Assembly (NCBI RefSeq): GCF_024703995.1
Contig: NZ_JAMXQV010000041.1
Coordinates: 1-64,000, forward strand
Direction of reading: 5' to 3'
DNA length: 64,000 nucleotides
From: Amycolatopsis iheyensis
GTDB lineage: Bacteria > Actinomycetota > Actinomycetes > Mycobacteriales > Pseudonocardiaceae
In this document: in pieces, positions 50,534 to 58,758 of the stretch
How the letters are laid out: each line of letters starts with the position of its first letter
How positions within the stretch are numbered: the first letter of the stretch is position 1
Notes under the pieces: model-generated
What the model saw: only the letters and a program-made list of their open reading frames with translations
The model's database searches: none
Told to the model about the DNA's origin: nothing
Position numbers and translations under genes: made by a program

Positions 50534-51102
50534 GGATCCCCGTAGTCGTGGTAGCCGACGTTCTCCCAGAACCCCGGCTCGTCCCGGGTCTTCAGTTCCA
50601 GCCCCCGCACCCACTTCGCGGACTTCCAGAAGTAGAGGTGCGGCACGAGCAGCCGCGCGGGACCGCCGTGTTCGGGGGTCAGGGGCTTGCCGCCGTACTC
50701 GTGGGCGATCCAGGCCTGGCCGTCGAGCAGGTCGGCCAGCGGCAGGTTCGTGGTGTAGCCGCCGTAGGAGTGCACCATGACGTAGTCGGCCTCGGTGGTG
50801 AGGCCGCCGATCAGGGTGTCCAGCGAGACGCCGCGCCAGCGAGTGTCCAGTTTGGACCACTGGGTGACGCAGTGGATGTCCACAGTGGGCTTCTCGCTCG
50901 GCAGGGCCATCAGCTCGGCCCAGTTCCAGGTGTGCTTCTCGCCGGTCTCGGCGGTGACCGTGAACTCCCACGTCTCGGTGCGCACGCGCGGCGTCGGTCC
51001 CGCCGACAGCACCGGGAAGTCTTCGGCCAGGTACTGCCCGGGTGGCAGGCGCGGGTTCCCGCTGCGAGCCCGGCCGCGGAAACCCGGGGTCACGACACCC
51101 AT
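50503..51102 (-). CDS. Sulfite-oxidase-like molybdopterin oxidoreductase
   Basis: 199 residues. AAGGAGAG precedes ATG 51102. SUOX-fold molybdenum domain: WNWAELMALPSEKPTVDIHCVTQWSKLDTRWRGVSLDTLI with the Mo-binding Cys in IHCVTQWS (about 78), and HEYGGKPLTPEHGGPARLLVPHLYFWKSAKWV. No Tat signal is seen, so it is probably cytosolic, unlike MsrP/YedY. The overlap with the flavoprotein gene suggests a two-component enzyme; the substrate is unknown. Confidence 0.88.
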   Translation of the reverse strand: MGVVTPGFRGRARSGNPRLPPGQYLAEDFPVLSAGPTPRVRTETWEFTVTAETGEKHTWNWAELMALPSEKPTVDIHCVTQWSKLDTRWRGVSLDTLIGGLTTEADYVMVHSYGGYTTNLPLADLLDGQAWIAHEYGGKPLTPEHGGPARLLVPHLYFWKSAKWVRGLELKTRDEPGFWENVGYHDYGDPWREQRYQGD

Positions 51103-51131
51103 GCGGCTCTCCTTCCCACCTCGCGCCGAGC

Positions 51132-51743
51132 CTACGCCCGCACGCGCAGTCCGAGCGACGTGACGAGCACCGCAGCCTGTTCGGGTGACACGATCGCGCC
51201 GGCCAGGTCGGCGTTCGCCACGTCGAGCGCCGAGAGGTCACTGCCCCGCAGGTCCGCGCGCGGCAGCTTGACGGCGTGCAGCATCGCCGCCGACAGGTCG
51301 ACGTCGGCGAACACGGCGTCGGCGCAGTTCGCCCCGGTGAGGTCGGCCTCGCGCATCCGCACCTGGTGGAACCCCACCGACCGCAGGTCGGCGCCCGCCA
51401 GCCCGGCGAACGACCAGTCGCCGCCGGTGACCCGGAGCGGGCGAAGCTCGCACTCGGTGAACGTGGCGCCGACGAGCTTGCACCCGGTGAACTCGGCGTC
51501 GAAGAAGTTGCACCGTTTGAAGGAGCAGCCGGTGAAGGCCGAGTCCTCGTGCCGCGACGCGTTGAAGCGCACGTTGCCGAACACGCAGTCGGTGAAGACC
51601 GAGTTCCGCGTGACCGCCTCCGAGAAGTCGACCTCGAGGAACTCGCAACGCACGTAGTGCCGTCCGGTGAGCTCTTCGCCGTACCAGTCGTCACCGCGGA
51701 ACCGCTGTTCTTCGACGGGTGGATCTTGCGTGGCATCGGGCAC
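51132..51743 (-). CDS. Pentapeptide-repeat protein
   Basis: 203 residues from GTG 51743. Successive A(D/N)LxX-type repeats: CEFLEVDFSEA, CVFGNVRFNAS, CSFKRCNFFDAEFTGCKLVGATF, ADLRSVGFHQVRMREADLTGANCADAVFADVDLSAAML, ADLRGSDLSALDVANADLAGA. These form a right-handed quadrilateral beta-helix. Some members (MfpA, Qnr) mimic DNA and protect gyrase from quinolones. Length is close to MfpA/Qnr, but gyrase protection is only a possibility. Confidence 0.88.
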   Translation of the reverse strand: MPDATQDPPVEEQRFRGDDWYGEELTGRHYVRCEFLEVDFSEAVTRNSVFTDCVFGNVRFNASRHEDSAFTGCSFKRCNFFDAEFTGCKLVGATFTECELRPLRVTGGDWSFAGLAGADLRSVGFHQVRMREADLTGANCADAVFADVDLSAAMLHAVKLPRADLRGSDLSALDVANADLAGAIVSPEQAAVLVTSLGLRVRA

Positions 51744-51786
51744 CCCGTCAGGCTAGCGGCAGTTGCCGACGCCGAAGGGGCCACAC

Positions 51787-52689
51787 ATGCTTGACGCGCA
51801 CGCCGTCCGGGCCGCCGTGCCGATGACTGCCGCGGTGGACGCGGTGCGGGAGGCGTTCGCCGAGCTCGCCGCGGGTCGTTTCCAGGTGCCGCAACGGTTG
51901 TCCTTCGGCGGCGGCACGACGCTGGTGATGAGCGCCTGCCACACACCGACGTCGACGACGGTCGTGAAGACGCTCAGCCTCGTCGCCGGCCGGACGCCGA
52001 TGATCGTCGGGACGCTGATGTGGAACACCGAGGCGGGCCAGGTGGTCGCGGACGCGATCGAGGTGACCACGCTGCGCACGGGCGCCGCTTCCGGCGTCGC
52101 GACGGACCTCCTGGCACCACCGTCCGCGAGCCGGCTCGCCCTGCTCGGCACCGGAGCGCAGGCTGCCGACCAGGTGCGCGCGGTGGCCGCGGTGCGCCCG
52201 GTGACCGCCCTGGCGGTGTTCGGCCGCGACTCGTCGCGCGCGCTCGCGTTCGCGGAGCGGGTGGGCGCCGAGTTCCCGGGCATCGCGACCCGGGTCGCGA
52301 CGTCCGCCGCCGACGCGGTTTCGGATGCGGAGATCGTCTGTTGTGCTACCTCGTCTTCGACTCCTCTGTTCGATGTGGACGACCTGCCGGAGCGGGTTCA
52401 CGTCAACGCGATCGGGTCTTACCTGCCTTCCATGCGGGAGCTTCCGGCCGAGCTGCTCGCCACGGCCGAGTGTGTGGTCGTGGATCAGGTCGAGGCTGTG
52501 CTCGAGGAGGCCGGCGAGGTGATCCACGCTGTGGAGAGTGGATTGCTCGAACGGACGTCGCTGGTCGAGCTTGGTGCTGCGCTGCGGACACCTCCTGTGG
52601 TCGGTGGGCGGACGGTGTTCAAGTCCGTGGGGCTGGCGGTGCAGGACTGGGCCATCGCGCGGTTGCTGGGTGACGCCGGACCGCGCTGA
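51787..52689 (+). CDS. Ornithine cyclodeaminase/mu-crystallin family protein
   Basis: 300 residues from ATG 51787. Family features: substrate Lys/Arg region (SACHTPTSTTVVKTLSLV, GTLMWNTEAGQVVADAIEVTTLRTGAASGVATDLLA) and the NAD(P) Rossmann motif LALLGTGAQAADQVRAV (about 120), then VHVNAIGSYLPSMREL. Could be a cyclodeaminase, ketimine reductase or amino-acid dehydrogenase. The codons after 52320 are less GC3-rich than the upstream part. Confidence 0.88.
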   Translation: MLDAHAVRAAVPMTAAVDAVREAFAELAAGRFQVPQRLSFGGGTTLVMSACHTPTSTTVVKTLSLVAGRTPMIVGTLMWNTEAGQVVADAIEVTTLRTGAASGVATDLLAPPSASRLALLGTGAQAADQVRAVAAVRPVTALAVFGRDSSRALAFAERVGAEFPGIATRVATSAADAVSDAEIVCCATSSSTPLFDVDDLPERVHVNAIGSYLPSMRELPAELLATAECVVVDQVEAVLEEAGEVIHAVESGLLERTSLVELGAALRTPPVVGGRTVFKSVGLAVQDWAIARLLGDAGPR

Positions 52690-52710
52690 CCGAGGTGGGC
52701 GCGGGACCGA

Positions 52711-52930
52711 ACTCGCGTGATCGGGAGCCGGACTCGCGTGATTCAGGACGGGACTCGCGTGATTGAAGGCGGAACTCGCGTAACCGGGGACGGACTCGCG
52801 TGGCTGATGGCGGGACTCGCGTGATCGAGGACGTGACTCGCGTGATTGGGCGGGACTCGCGTGTGTCTGGAGGGGCATCACGTGTGATTGGGCGGGTATT
52901 GAGCGTGATCTGAGGGGCATCAGCGGGGCG
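52711..52930. repeat. 11-unit tandem array with 21-bp period
   Basis: Units headed ACTCGCGTGAT or ATCACGTG start at 52711, 52732, 52753, 52774, 52794, 52815, 52836, 52855, 52877, 52898 and 52919 (spacing 19-22, mostly 21). The last three switch to the GGGGCATCAC type seen at 1466-1591. It lies in the 325-bp gap after the cyclodeaminase homologue; the remaining gap (52931-53014) shows no gene. Confidence 0.9.
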
Positions 52931-53014
52931 GCGGAGAGTAACGGGAGCCGCCGAACGGCGCAATCTTGGGGTTGGCGCGTTTGATCTGTCACCCGATCCG
53001 GGAATTTCGCGGGC

Positions 53015-53308
53015 ATGTCTCCTTGGCGAACCACCACCAGACGGAACACGGCCGTGCGGGTCATCACGGCGATCGGCGCGATCTTCGCGGGGATCGAAGT
53101 TCTCTACATGATCATGGTGCTGGCCGGTGCCAACGCCGGCAACGCCTTCTTCGTCTTCATCAAGTCACTGGCCGTTCCTCTCGCTTTGTTCTTCCCGGGT
53201 CTGTTCCCGGTGAGCAACCCCAGCCTGGCCGTGATTCTCGACTTCGGTCTGGCCGCGGTCTTCTGGTTGGTCGTCACCGGCATCATCGCCCGCTTCGCCG
53301 GCCGGTGA
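53015..53308 (+). CDS. Small integral membrane protein, unknown function
   Basis: 97 residues from ATG 53015. Three hydrophobic segments (VRVITAIGAIFAGIEVLYMIMVL, FVFIKSLAVPLALFFPGLF, LAVILDFGLAAVFWLVVTGII) follow a basic N-terminus (WRTTTRRNTAVR). No recognised domain. Confidence 0.65.
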   Translation: MSPWRTTTRRNTAVRVITAIGAIFAGIEVLYMIMVLAGANAGNAFFVFIKSLAVPLALFFPGLFPVSNPSLAVILDFGLAAVFWLVVTGIIARFAGR

Positions 53309-53424
53309 GCAGTAGCGTCACTGAAAGACTGTCACCGAGAGCTGTGGTGCCGCCGCTGGTACGCGCCAGCGGCGTCACCACCCCGGCCTCGGCACCGGCC
53401 GCCGCCTTCGGCGACACTGGAGGG

Positions 53425-54237
53425 ATGAGTGACGGCAGGTGGTTCGACGGCTGGTCGCCCTGGCCCGAGCTGGCCGGGCTGGCCGCGGCCGGGCGTTCCC
53501 TGTTGCCGAACGTCCCGGTCACGCCCGGCGCCCTCGTGCGCACCGTCACCGAACAGCTCGTCGGCCGCCGGCTGACCGCCAAGGTCGACGGTCGTGACGT
53601 CGGCCTCACCCTCACCGAGCTCGACTACCCCGCCGACAGCCTCCGGCTGGCCACCGGCCGGATCGGCGACGTCCGGATCGTCGCCGAGGACGTCGACTGG
53701 CCCGAGCCCGAAGGCGACCGCATTCCGCTGCGCCGCGTCACCGTGCTCGCCGAAGACGTCCGCCTCCGCTCGCTGCCCACGCCGTCCGCCAAGCCCGCCC
53801 GCGTCGAACTGCGGATCGCCGTGTCGGCGGACGTGCTGCGGGAGCGGGTGGCGAAAGTCCGCCCCGGGATCGTCGCCGCGCCCGCGGAAAGCGGGCTGCT
53901 GCAGATCCACTGGGCCAAGAAGCCGCACTGGGGCCACCTGACCCTCGAGGCTCAGGTCGAAGACGACGCCGTGGTGCTCGTGCCGCGCACCCTCCACATC
54001 GGACAGCGGACACTCCGCCCGCCGAAACGCTTCCAGCCCATCGTGCTCCCCCTGCCGGAGCTCCCGCCGGGGGTAAAGCTGACCAAGGTCGAGCCACGGC
54101 ACGACGAACTGGTGCTGCACACGGTGGCCGAGGAATGGCCGGAACGACTCTCCCGCATCCCCCTCGCCGATCTGCTGAGCTGGTTGACCACCGCCGCGGT
54201 GACCCTGACTTTGCCGAAACTCGGTACACGTCCATGA
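53425..54237 (+). CDS. DUF2993-type (LmeA-like) lipid-binding-fold protein
   Basis: 270 residues from ATG 53425 with GGAGGG close by. Tandem beta-strands typical of DUF2993: LTAKVDGRDVGLTLTELDYPADSLRLATGRIGDVRIVAEDVDWPE and VELRIAVSADVLRERVAKV, then LTLEAQVEDDAVVLVPRTL. Unlike LmeA it lacks a signal peptide. LmeA supports lipomannan elongation in mycobacteria; here the role is open. Confidence 0.75.
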   Translation: MSDGRWFDGWSPWPELAGLAAAGRSLLPNVPVTPGALVRTVTEQLVGRRLTAKVDGRDVGLTLTELDYPADSLRLATGRIGDVRIVAEDVDWPEPEGDRIPLRRVTVLAEDVRLRSLPTPSAKPARVELRIAVSADVLRERVAKVRPGIVAAPAESGLLQIHWAKKPHWGHLTLEAQVEDDAVVLVPRTLHIGQRTLRPPKRFQPIVLPLPELPPGVKLTKVEPRHDELVLHTVAEEWPERLSRIPLADLLSWLTTAAVTLTLPKLGTRP

Positions 54238-54244
54238 GATTCAA

Positions 54245-54270
54245 GCTACTCGAACGCGCGTTCGAGTAGC
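54245..54270. other. Perfect 26-bp palindrome containing an SOS-box consensus
   Basis: The palindrome is centred between 54257 and 54258, and its core TCGAACGCGCGTTCGA (54250-54265) matches the actinobacterial/Firmicute LexA box exactly. It lies between two convergent genes, so a terminator role is as likely as LexA binding. Confidence 0.8.
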
Positions 54271-54297
54271 ATCACTCACAAGGGTAAGACCGAAGAC

Positions 54298-54864
54298 TCA
54301 CGCTTCCCGGTCCCGCAGATACCGCGTGTGATCGGCCTGCCGGTCGACTTCAGTGGCGTAGAACCGCTCGGCCACCCGGTGCGCCTCCGCCTCCAGCAAA
54401 CCCAGCTGCGCCACCAGTTCCTCCCCCGCCCCGGCCCGCCGCGAGGCGAACCACCACGGCAGGTTCAGGTAGGTTTCCAGCGACAGCGGCAGATCCGTGC
54501 GCACCAGGCGCACAACGGCGTGCTGAAGATCGGCGTCGGCAGCAAGACGCGCGGGCTGCGCCAGCAGGTCCCGCAACACCTGAGCGACGCGCCCCACGGT
54601 GTCCACAGTGGACGCCGGCATCCGCGAGGCCTGCGAATAGACCCTCCGCACCAGCGTCTCCAGCGAGGTGCGCAGCTCGGCCGAGGTGTCCGGCACCAGC
54701 CGGACCTTCTCCGACGGCGCGAGCAGCGCGCCCACCAGGTACAACGCCACGACGACGAACGGCCAGAACCACCCGACCACCCCGGTCAGGTACAGCACGA
54801 CGCCGATCAGGCCGCCGACGCAGCCGGCGAGGTTCTTGGTGGACCCCAGATAATGCAGCATCAT
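54298..54864 (-). CDS. Membrane-anchored protein of the TelA operon, unknown function
   Basis: 188 residues. Two N-terminal membrane helices (AGCVGGLIGVVLYLTGVVGWF, WPFVVVALYLVGALLA), then a cytosolic helical domain (LETLVRRVYSQASRMPASTVDTVGRVAQVLRDLL). It overlaps the upstream vWA gene by 4 nt (ATGA) and ends the four-gene operon. No known family recognised. Confidence 0.7.
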   Translation of the reverse strand: MMLHYLGSTKNLAGCVGGLIGVVLYLTGVVGWFWPFVVVALYLVGALLAPSEKVRLVPDTSAELRTSLETLVRRVYSQASRMPASTVDTVGRVAQVLRDLLAQPARLAADADLQHAVVRLVRTDLPLSLETYLNLPWWFASRRAGAGEELVAQLGLLEAEAHRVAERFYATEVDRQADHTRYLRDREA

Positions 54865-56471
54865 TGGTACCCGCGGATCTCCTGGAACACGTCGGACAGC
54901 TGGACCTTCCGCGCGTCGAACACCTTCCCGCCGGTCATGGTGGCCACCTGGGTCAGCTCGTCGCTGCTGCCCTCCCCGAACAGCACGGTGAACACCGGCA
55001 CCTGCTTCATCGCGGGCGGCACCGAGCCGAACGACGCCTGGAAGCCGGCCAGCGACGAGCCGTTCGCGTTCTCGCCGTCGGTCATCAGCACGATCGAGGT
55101 GAACCGGTCCGGATCGCGCGCGGCCAGGGGTTCCAGCACGCGGTAGGCCTCGGAAAGGCTGTCGTAGATCGCCGTGCCGCCGCGCGCGGTCAGCCCCTCG
55201 GCGAACGCCTTGAGCTGTCCCAGCACCGCCGCGGGGTTCTGCTCCGGCACGGTGAAGGTCTGCGGCCGCCCCGGCGACGTGCTGAACGGCAGCATCGTGA
55301 CCTCCTCGCGGCTGCGGAACCGCCGGAACCGGCCGGTCAGCGAGTCGTCCGCGCCGGTCAGCCCGGCCAGCGCGGTCTTCAGCGAGTCGATCCGGTCGCC
55401 CGCCATCGACCCGGACGTGTCGAGCACGTACAGCGTCCGCGACGGGCGGCGGATCTTGTCGAAGTAGGCTTGGAGCAGGGCGTCGACCGCCTGCTGGGTG
55501 GCCGGGAACGGCAGCTCGACGAGGTCGCGCGCCGTGAACTGCGGCCCCAGCGCGACCCCAGGGACGACCGGGCGCCGCTGGGTGGTGTCCATGATCTTCT
55601 TCTGGACGTCCGGCGTGCGCAGGTAGTCCGAAAGCCGCTGGTGCGCCGACCGCGCGTCGTCGCCGGCGGAAGCCAGCAGGGAAAGCGGGTAGTCGGCCGT
55701 GACGACGCCGTCGCTCGGGTAGACCAGCGTCAGCGGTTCCGGCAGCTTCCCGGACGCGTTCGCCGACAGCAGCACGGACTCGTAGTTGATCAGCCCGTCG
55801 ACCTTCTGCCCGGGATCCTGGCCGGTGGCACGCCGCGTGTACGCGTCGGACAGCCAGCCCGAGGAACCCGACGAAAGCGCTTGCGCGCTGAAGAACTGCG
55901 TCAGCTGCGGCGTGACGGCGGCGATCTGCCGGGCGTCGATCGCGTTGCCCGCGCCCGCAAGCGCCGAGGCGACGCCGACCAGCGCCGAGAACCCCGAGTT
56001 CGACGCCGACGGGTCCGTCATGCCGTAGCTGAACGCCTTCTTCCCGGCCTGCGCGGCGATCTCGCCCCAGCTCACCGGCTTGCCGGCCCAGCCGAGCCGC
56101 TGCACCACCGACGACGCCAGCCCCAGCACCACCGGCGAGCTCATGATCTTGACCTGGTTACCGAGCCGCTTCGCCGCTTCGGGAATGCCCGCGAGGTAGC
56201 GGTTCGAGGAGAACCAGACGGCGTCGTACTTGCCGTCGACGCTCCCGTTCGCCAGCGCCTCGGCGCCTTCCAGAGTCCCGGTGAAGGTGAACTTGACCGT
56301 CACTCCGGTGGCGCGGGCGGCTTCGTCGAGCTCCGGCTGCATGTCGGCCAGCTCGCTGCCCGCGAGGATCCGCAGCGTCCCCGGCTCGGGATCCCCCAGC
56401 GGCGCGGACGACGAGTCGGAACACCCCGCCACCAGCAAAGCGCTCAAGACGAGCGCCAGGACTTTTCTCAT
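54861..56471 (-). CDS. Substrate-binding-protein/vWA fusion lipoprotein
   Basis: 536 residues. Lipobox VAGC at residue 16. Residues 30-345 form a type II extracellular solute-binding fold (LRILAGSELADMQPELDEAARATGV, YDAVWFSSNRYL). Residues 345-536 form a von Willebrand A domain with an intact MIDAS (LYVLDTSGSMAGDR, Thr in GGTAIYDSL, IVLMTDGEN). It overlaps TelA (ATGA). A metal-dependent adhesive or sensor module outside the membrane, tied to TelA inside, is inferred. Confidence 0.85.
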   Translation of the reverse strand: MRKVLALVLSALLVAGCSDSSSAPLGDPEPGTLRILAGSELADMQPELDEAARATGVTVKFTFTGTLEGAEALANGSVDGKYDAVWFSSNRYLAGIPEAAKRLGNQVKIMSSPVVLGLASSVVQRLGWAGKPVSWGEIAAQAGKKAFSYGMTDPSASNSGFSALVGVASALAGAGNAIDARQIAAVTPQLTQFFSAQALSSGSSGWLSDAYTRRATGQDPGQKVDGLINYESVLLSANASGKLPEPLTLVYPSDGVVTADYPLSLLASAGDDARSAHQRLSDYLRTPDVQKKIMDTTQRRPVVPGVALGPQFTARDLVELPFPATQQAVDALLQAYFDKIRRPSRTLYVLDTSGSMAGDRIDSLKTALAGLTGADDSLTGRFRRFRSREEVTMLPFSTSPGRPQTFTVPEQNPAAVLGQLKAFAEGLTARGGTAIYDSLSEAYRVLEPLAARDPDRFTSIVLMTDGENANGSSLAGFQASFGSVPPAMKQVPVFTVLFGEGSSDELTQVATMTGGKVFDARKVQLSDVFQEIRGYQ

Positions 56472-57595
56472 GCTTCCCCCTCGTGCGACCGGCGCAGGTG
56501 GTCTTCGGCGCGGCGGATCTCGCCGGACAGCGATTCGACGGTCGCCGCCATCGCGGCGACGGCCTCGGCGCGGAACCCGTCGATGGCGTCGATCGAGGCG
56601 TAGATCCGGTCGAACGACTGCCGGATCGTCTCGGTCGCCACGGCCGGGTCGCTGCTCGCCTTGCGGATCTCCGCCGACTGCAGGTCCAGCAGCTCGGTGT
56701 TGGCGCGGATCAGCCCGTCGGTGGTCGCCTGCAGGGCCGCGACCTCGTCGAGGACGTCCCGCTGGCTCGCCAGGGCACCGCTGACCAGCAGCGCGACCCG
56801 CAGCGCGGACACCGTCGTCGACACCGCCCGCTCGACGCCGCGGATCAGCTCGTCGTTGTTCTTGCGCACCAGGTCCAGCGCGAGGTAGCCCTGCGCGCTG
56901 ACCGCAAGCTGGGTCAGCAGGTCCTGGTGCCGTTGCCGGATCGGGTACAGCACGTCACCGCGCAACGCGTTGGCGCGCCCGGGATCCGTCAGGTCGAAGA
57001 CGCCGGCCTGCGCGTCGATCGCGCCGTCGACGGCTTCGGCGAGCGCGGCCGCTTCGGCGAGCTTCCCCATCACCTTCCACAGCCGCTCGCGCTCGCCCTT
57101 GATCGAGGCGTTGTCGCGACGCAGGACGTCCTGGCGGCCGCGCAGGTCGACGACCAGCGCGTTGACCGGCTCGTTCGCCGCGCGGTAGCGGTCCAGCGCG
57201 CGCTTCGCGCCGGCCGCGGCCGGGAACATTCCCAGCAGCTTGCGGCCGGTCAGCGGCAGCTTGGCCGGGTCCAGCTCGGCGACGGTCCGGCGCAGGCTCG
57301 CGAGGCTCGTCGTGACGCCGTCCTGCGGGGCCACCGCCGTGCGCAACGACCGGTCGAGCATCGTGCCCGCGACGCCGGCCGCCGCGCGCATGTCGGCCTC
57401 GCCGACGGTCAGCAGCTCGTCGAGCAGGTCGGTGAACTCCGGCGACCGGACGTCGAGGGCTTCGAGCCGGGACGCGAACTCCGAAGCGCGAACGGTGACT
57501 TCCGACCGCGTGTCCGCACTGAGCGTGATGAGGCCGGCGGCGCGCTCGGCCGGGATCGGGGCGACCGGTTCGGGTGGGCTGAGGGCGAAGTCCAT
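56468..57595 (-). CDS. TelA-family (toxic anion resistance) protein
   Basis: 375 residues. Mostly helical, with the family's stretches KLPLTGRKLLGMFPAAAGAKRALDRY, VLRRDNASIKGERERLWKVMGKL, LLTQLAVSAQGYLALDLVRKNNDELIRGVERA and TVSALRVALLVSGALASQ. TelA proteins are linked to tellurite resistance and, more broadly, to Ter-type stress systems, with unknown mechanism. Here it sits between two binding-protein-like genes in a tight operon. Confidence 0.9.
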   Translation of the reverse strand: MDFALSPPEPVAPIPAERAAGLITLSADTRSEVTVRASEFASRLEALDVRSPEFTDLLDELLTVGEADMRAAAGVAGTMLDRSLRTAVAPQDGVTTSLASLRRTVAELDPAKLPLTGRKLLGMFPAAAGAKRALDRYRAANEPVNALVVDLRGRQDVLRRDNASIKGERERLWKVMGKLAEAAALAEAVDGAIDAQAGVFDLTDPGRANALRGDVLYPIRQRHQDLLTQLAVSAQGYLALDLVRKNNDELIRGVERAVSTTVSALRVALLVSGALASQRDVLDEVAALQATTDGLIRANTELLDLQSAEIRKASSDPAVATETIRQSFDRIYASIDAIDGFRAEAVAAMAATVESLSGEIRRAEDHLRRSHEGEA

Positions 57596-57596
57596 G

Positions 57597-58676
57597 TCAG
57601 TACTGCTTGCCGACGGCGTCGAGCAGCCGCTCGAGCGTCTCGAACGACGGCGGTTCGACGGCGTCCACCAGATCGGCCGGCACGTGTGCCGGAGCGGCGA
57701 CCTCGGCGAACAGCTTCGGGTCGGTCGTGCGGAAGCCGAAGGTCGCGGCGAGCTTGCCCAGCTCGGGGTCGGTCGCGAGCAGCTGACCGACCTTGTCGCC
57801 GTCGGAGGTCAGCGGCACCAGCGTGTGCTTCGAGTACACCGTCGGCGCGGTGTAGAGCATCCGCATGTCCGGCCGGATCGAGCCGTCGCCGCGCACCACG
57901 CGGTCGACGAACTGCGACTCGTAGATCAGCGCCAGCGGCGTCTTGCCCATGCCCGCGGACAGGTAGTCCTCGAACGGCCCTTCGGTGCTGTTCTGCGTGT
58001 ACCCCTGGTCGAGGAACAGCTTCGCCACCGACGGCAGCACCTTCGCCTCTTGGTCGGGCGTGCTGACGACGGCGTTCCCGTTGGCCACGAAGGAAACGAT
58101 CGACAGGTACATCGCCGCGGAGTTCGACTCGCGCGGGTCGGTCGTGGTGACCAGGACGTTCTTGCGGGCCGGGTAGGTGGTGTTGCCGGGCAGCTGGTCC
58201 CAGCGCGTCCCGGCCTTCGCCAGGTCGAGGTACTTCGCGATGTCGAGGACGTCGTAGTCGCCGGCGCCCTTGTGCACCACGCCGTTGGCGCGAAGCAGCG
58301 CCACGATCGGCTCGAAGGAGGCGACCGCCATCGGCGACTGGAACGGCGTGTAGACCGTGGTCACCTTGCGGTCCCGTTGGATCTTCTGCGCCGCCGGCGA
58401 GGACGACGGGAACGCGAAGGCGTACTTCCCCAGATCGACGGCCGTCGCGAGCTGCCGCGACCCGGCGGTGTCCACGTCGACCTTCAGCCCGTGCTTGGCG
58501 AACGCGTCGATGACGCGCTGGTCGGTGAAGAAAGCCTGCTTCTCCGACCCGATGACGCCGCGCACGGTGGTCAGGTCGCCGCCCTGGGCGGAGTCGTCAC
58601 CGCGGCCCCAGATGATCACGGCGACGACGGCCAGCAGCAGCACCACGGCCAGCCCGATGGACACCTGGCGTTTCAC
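57597..58676 (-). CDS. Membrane-anchored solute-binding-like protein
   Basis: 359 residues from GTG 58676. One N-terminal membrane helix (SIGLAVVLLLAVVAVIIWG) with no lipobox, then an SBP-like fold (VRGVIGSEKQAFFTDQRVIDAFAKHGLKVDVDTAGSRQLATAVD, FAFPSSSPAAQKI, IALIYESQFV-like region). First gene of the operon, 1 nt before telA. It resembles the binding half of the SBP/vWA fusion and may be its paralogue. Confidence 0.75.
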   Translation of the reverse strand: MKRQVSIGLAVVLLLAVVAVIIWGRGDDSAQGGDLTTVRGVIGSEKQAFFTDQRVIDAFAKHGLKVDVDTAGSRQLATAVDLGKYAFAFPSSSPAAQKIQRDRKVTTVYTPFQSPMAVASFEPIVALLRANGVVHKGAGDYDVLDIAKYLDLAKAGTRWDQLPGNTTYPARKNVLVTTTDPRESNSAAMYLSIVSFVANGNAVVSTPDQEAKVLPSVAKLFLDQGYTQNSTEGPFEDYLSAGMGKTPLALIYESQFVDRVVRGDGSIRPDMRMLYTAPTVYSKHTLVPLTSDGDKVGQLLATDPELGKLAATFGFRTTDPKLFAEVAAPAHVPADLVDAVEPPSFETLERLLDAVGKQY

Positions 58677-58758
58677 GAACCACTCCCCTCGACGGGCTTT
58701 CGCTCATTGGACGCGGGAGCGGGCCGGTTCGAAGTGAACGGTGGGTGAAGGAACGGTC

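Noticed and set aside
52711..52930. Possible CRISPR array
   Set aside because: The period is 21 bp with partly conserved 10-bp cores and no distinct spacer class; no cas genes in the window.
54245..54270. SOS box as promoter element of a neighbouring gene
   Set aside because: Both flanking genes converge on it; no gene start lies within a plausible distance.
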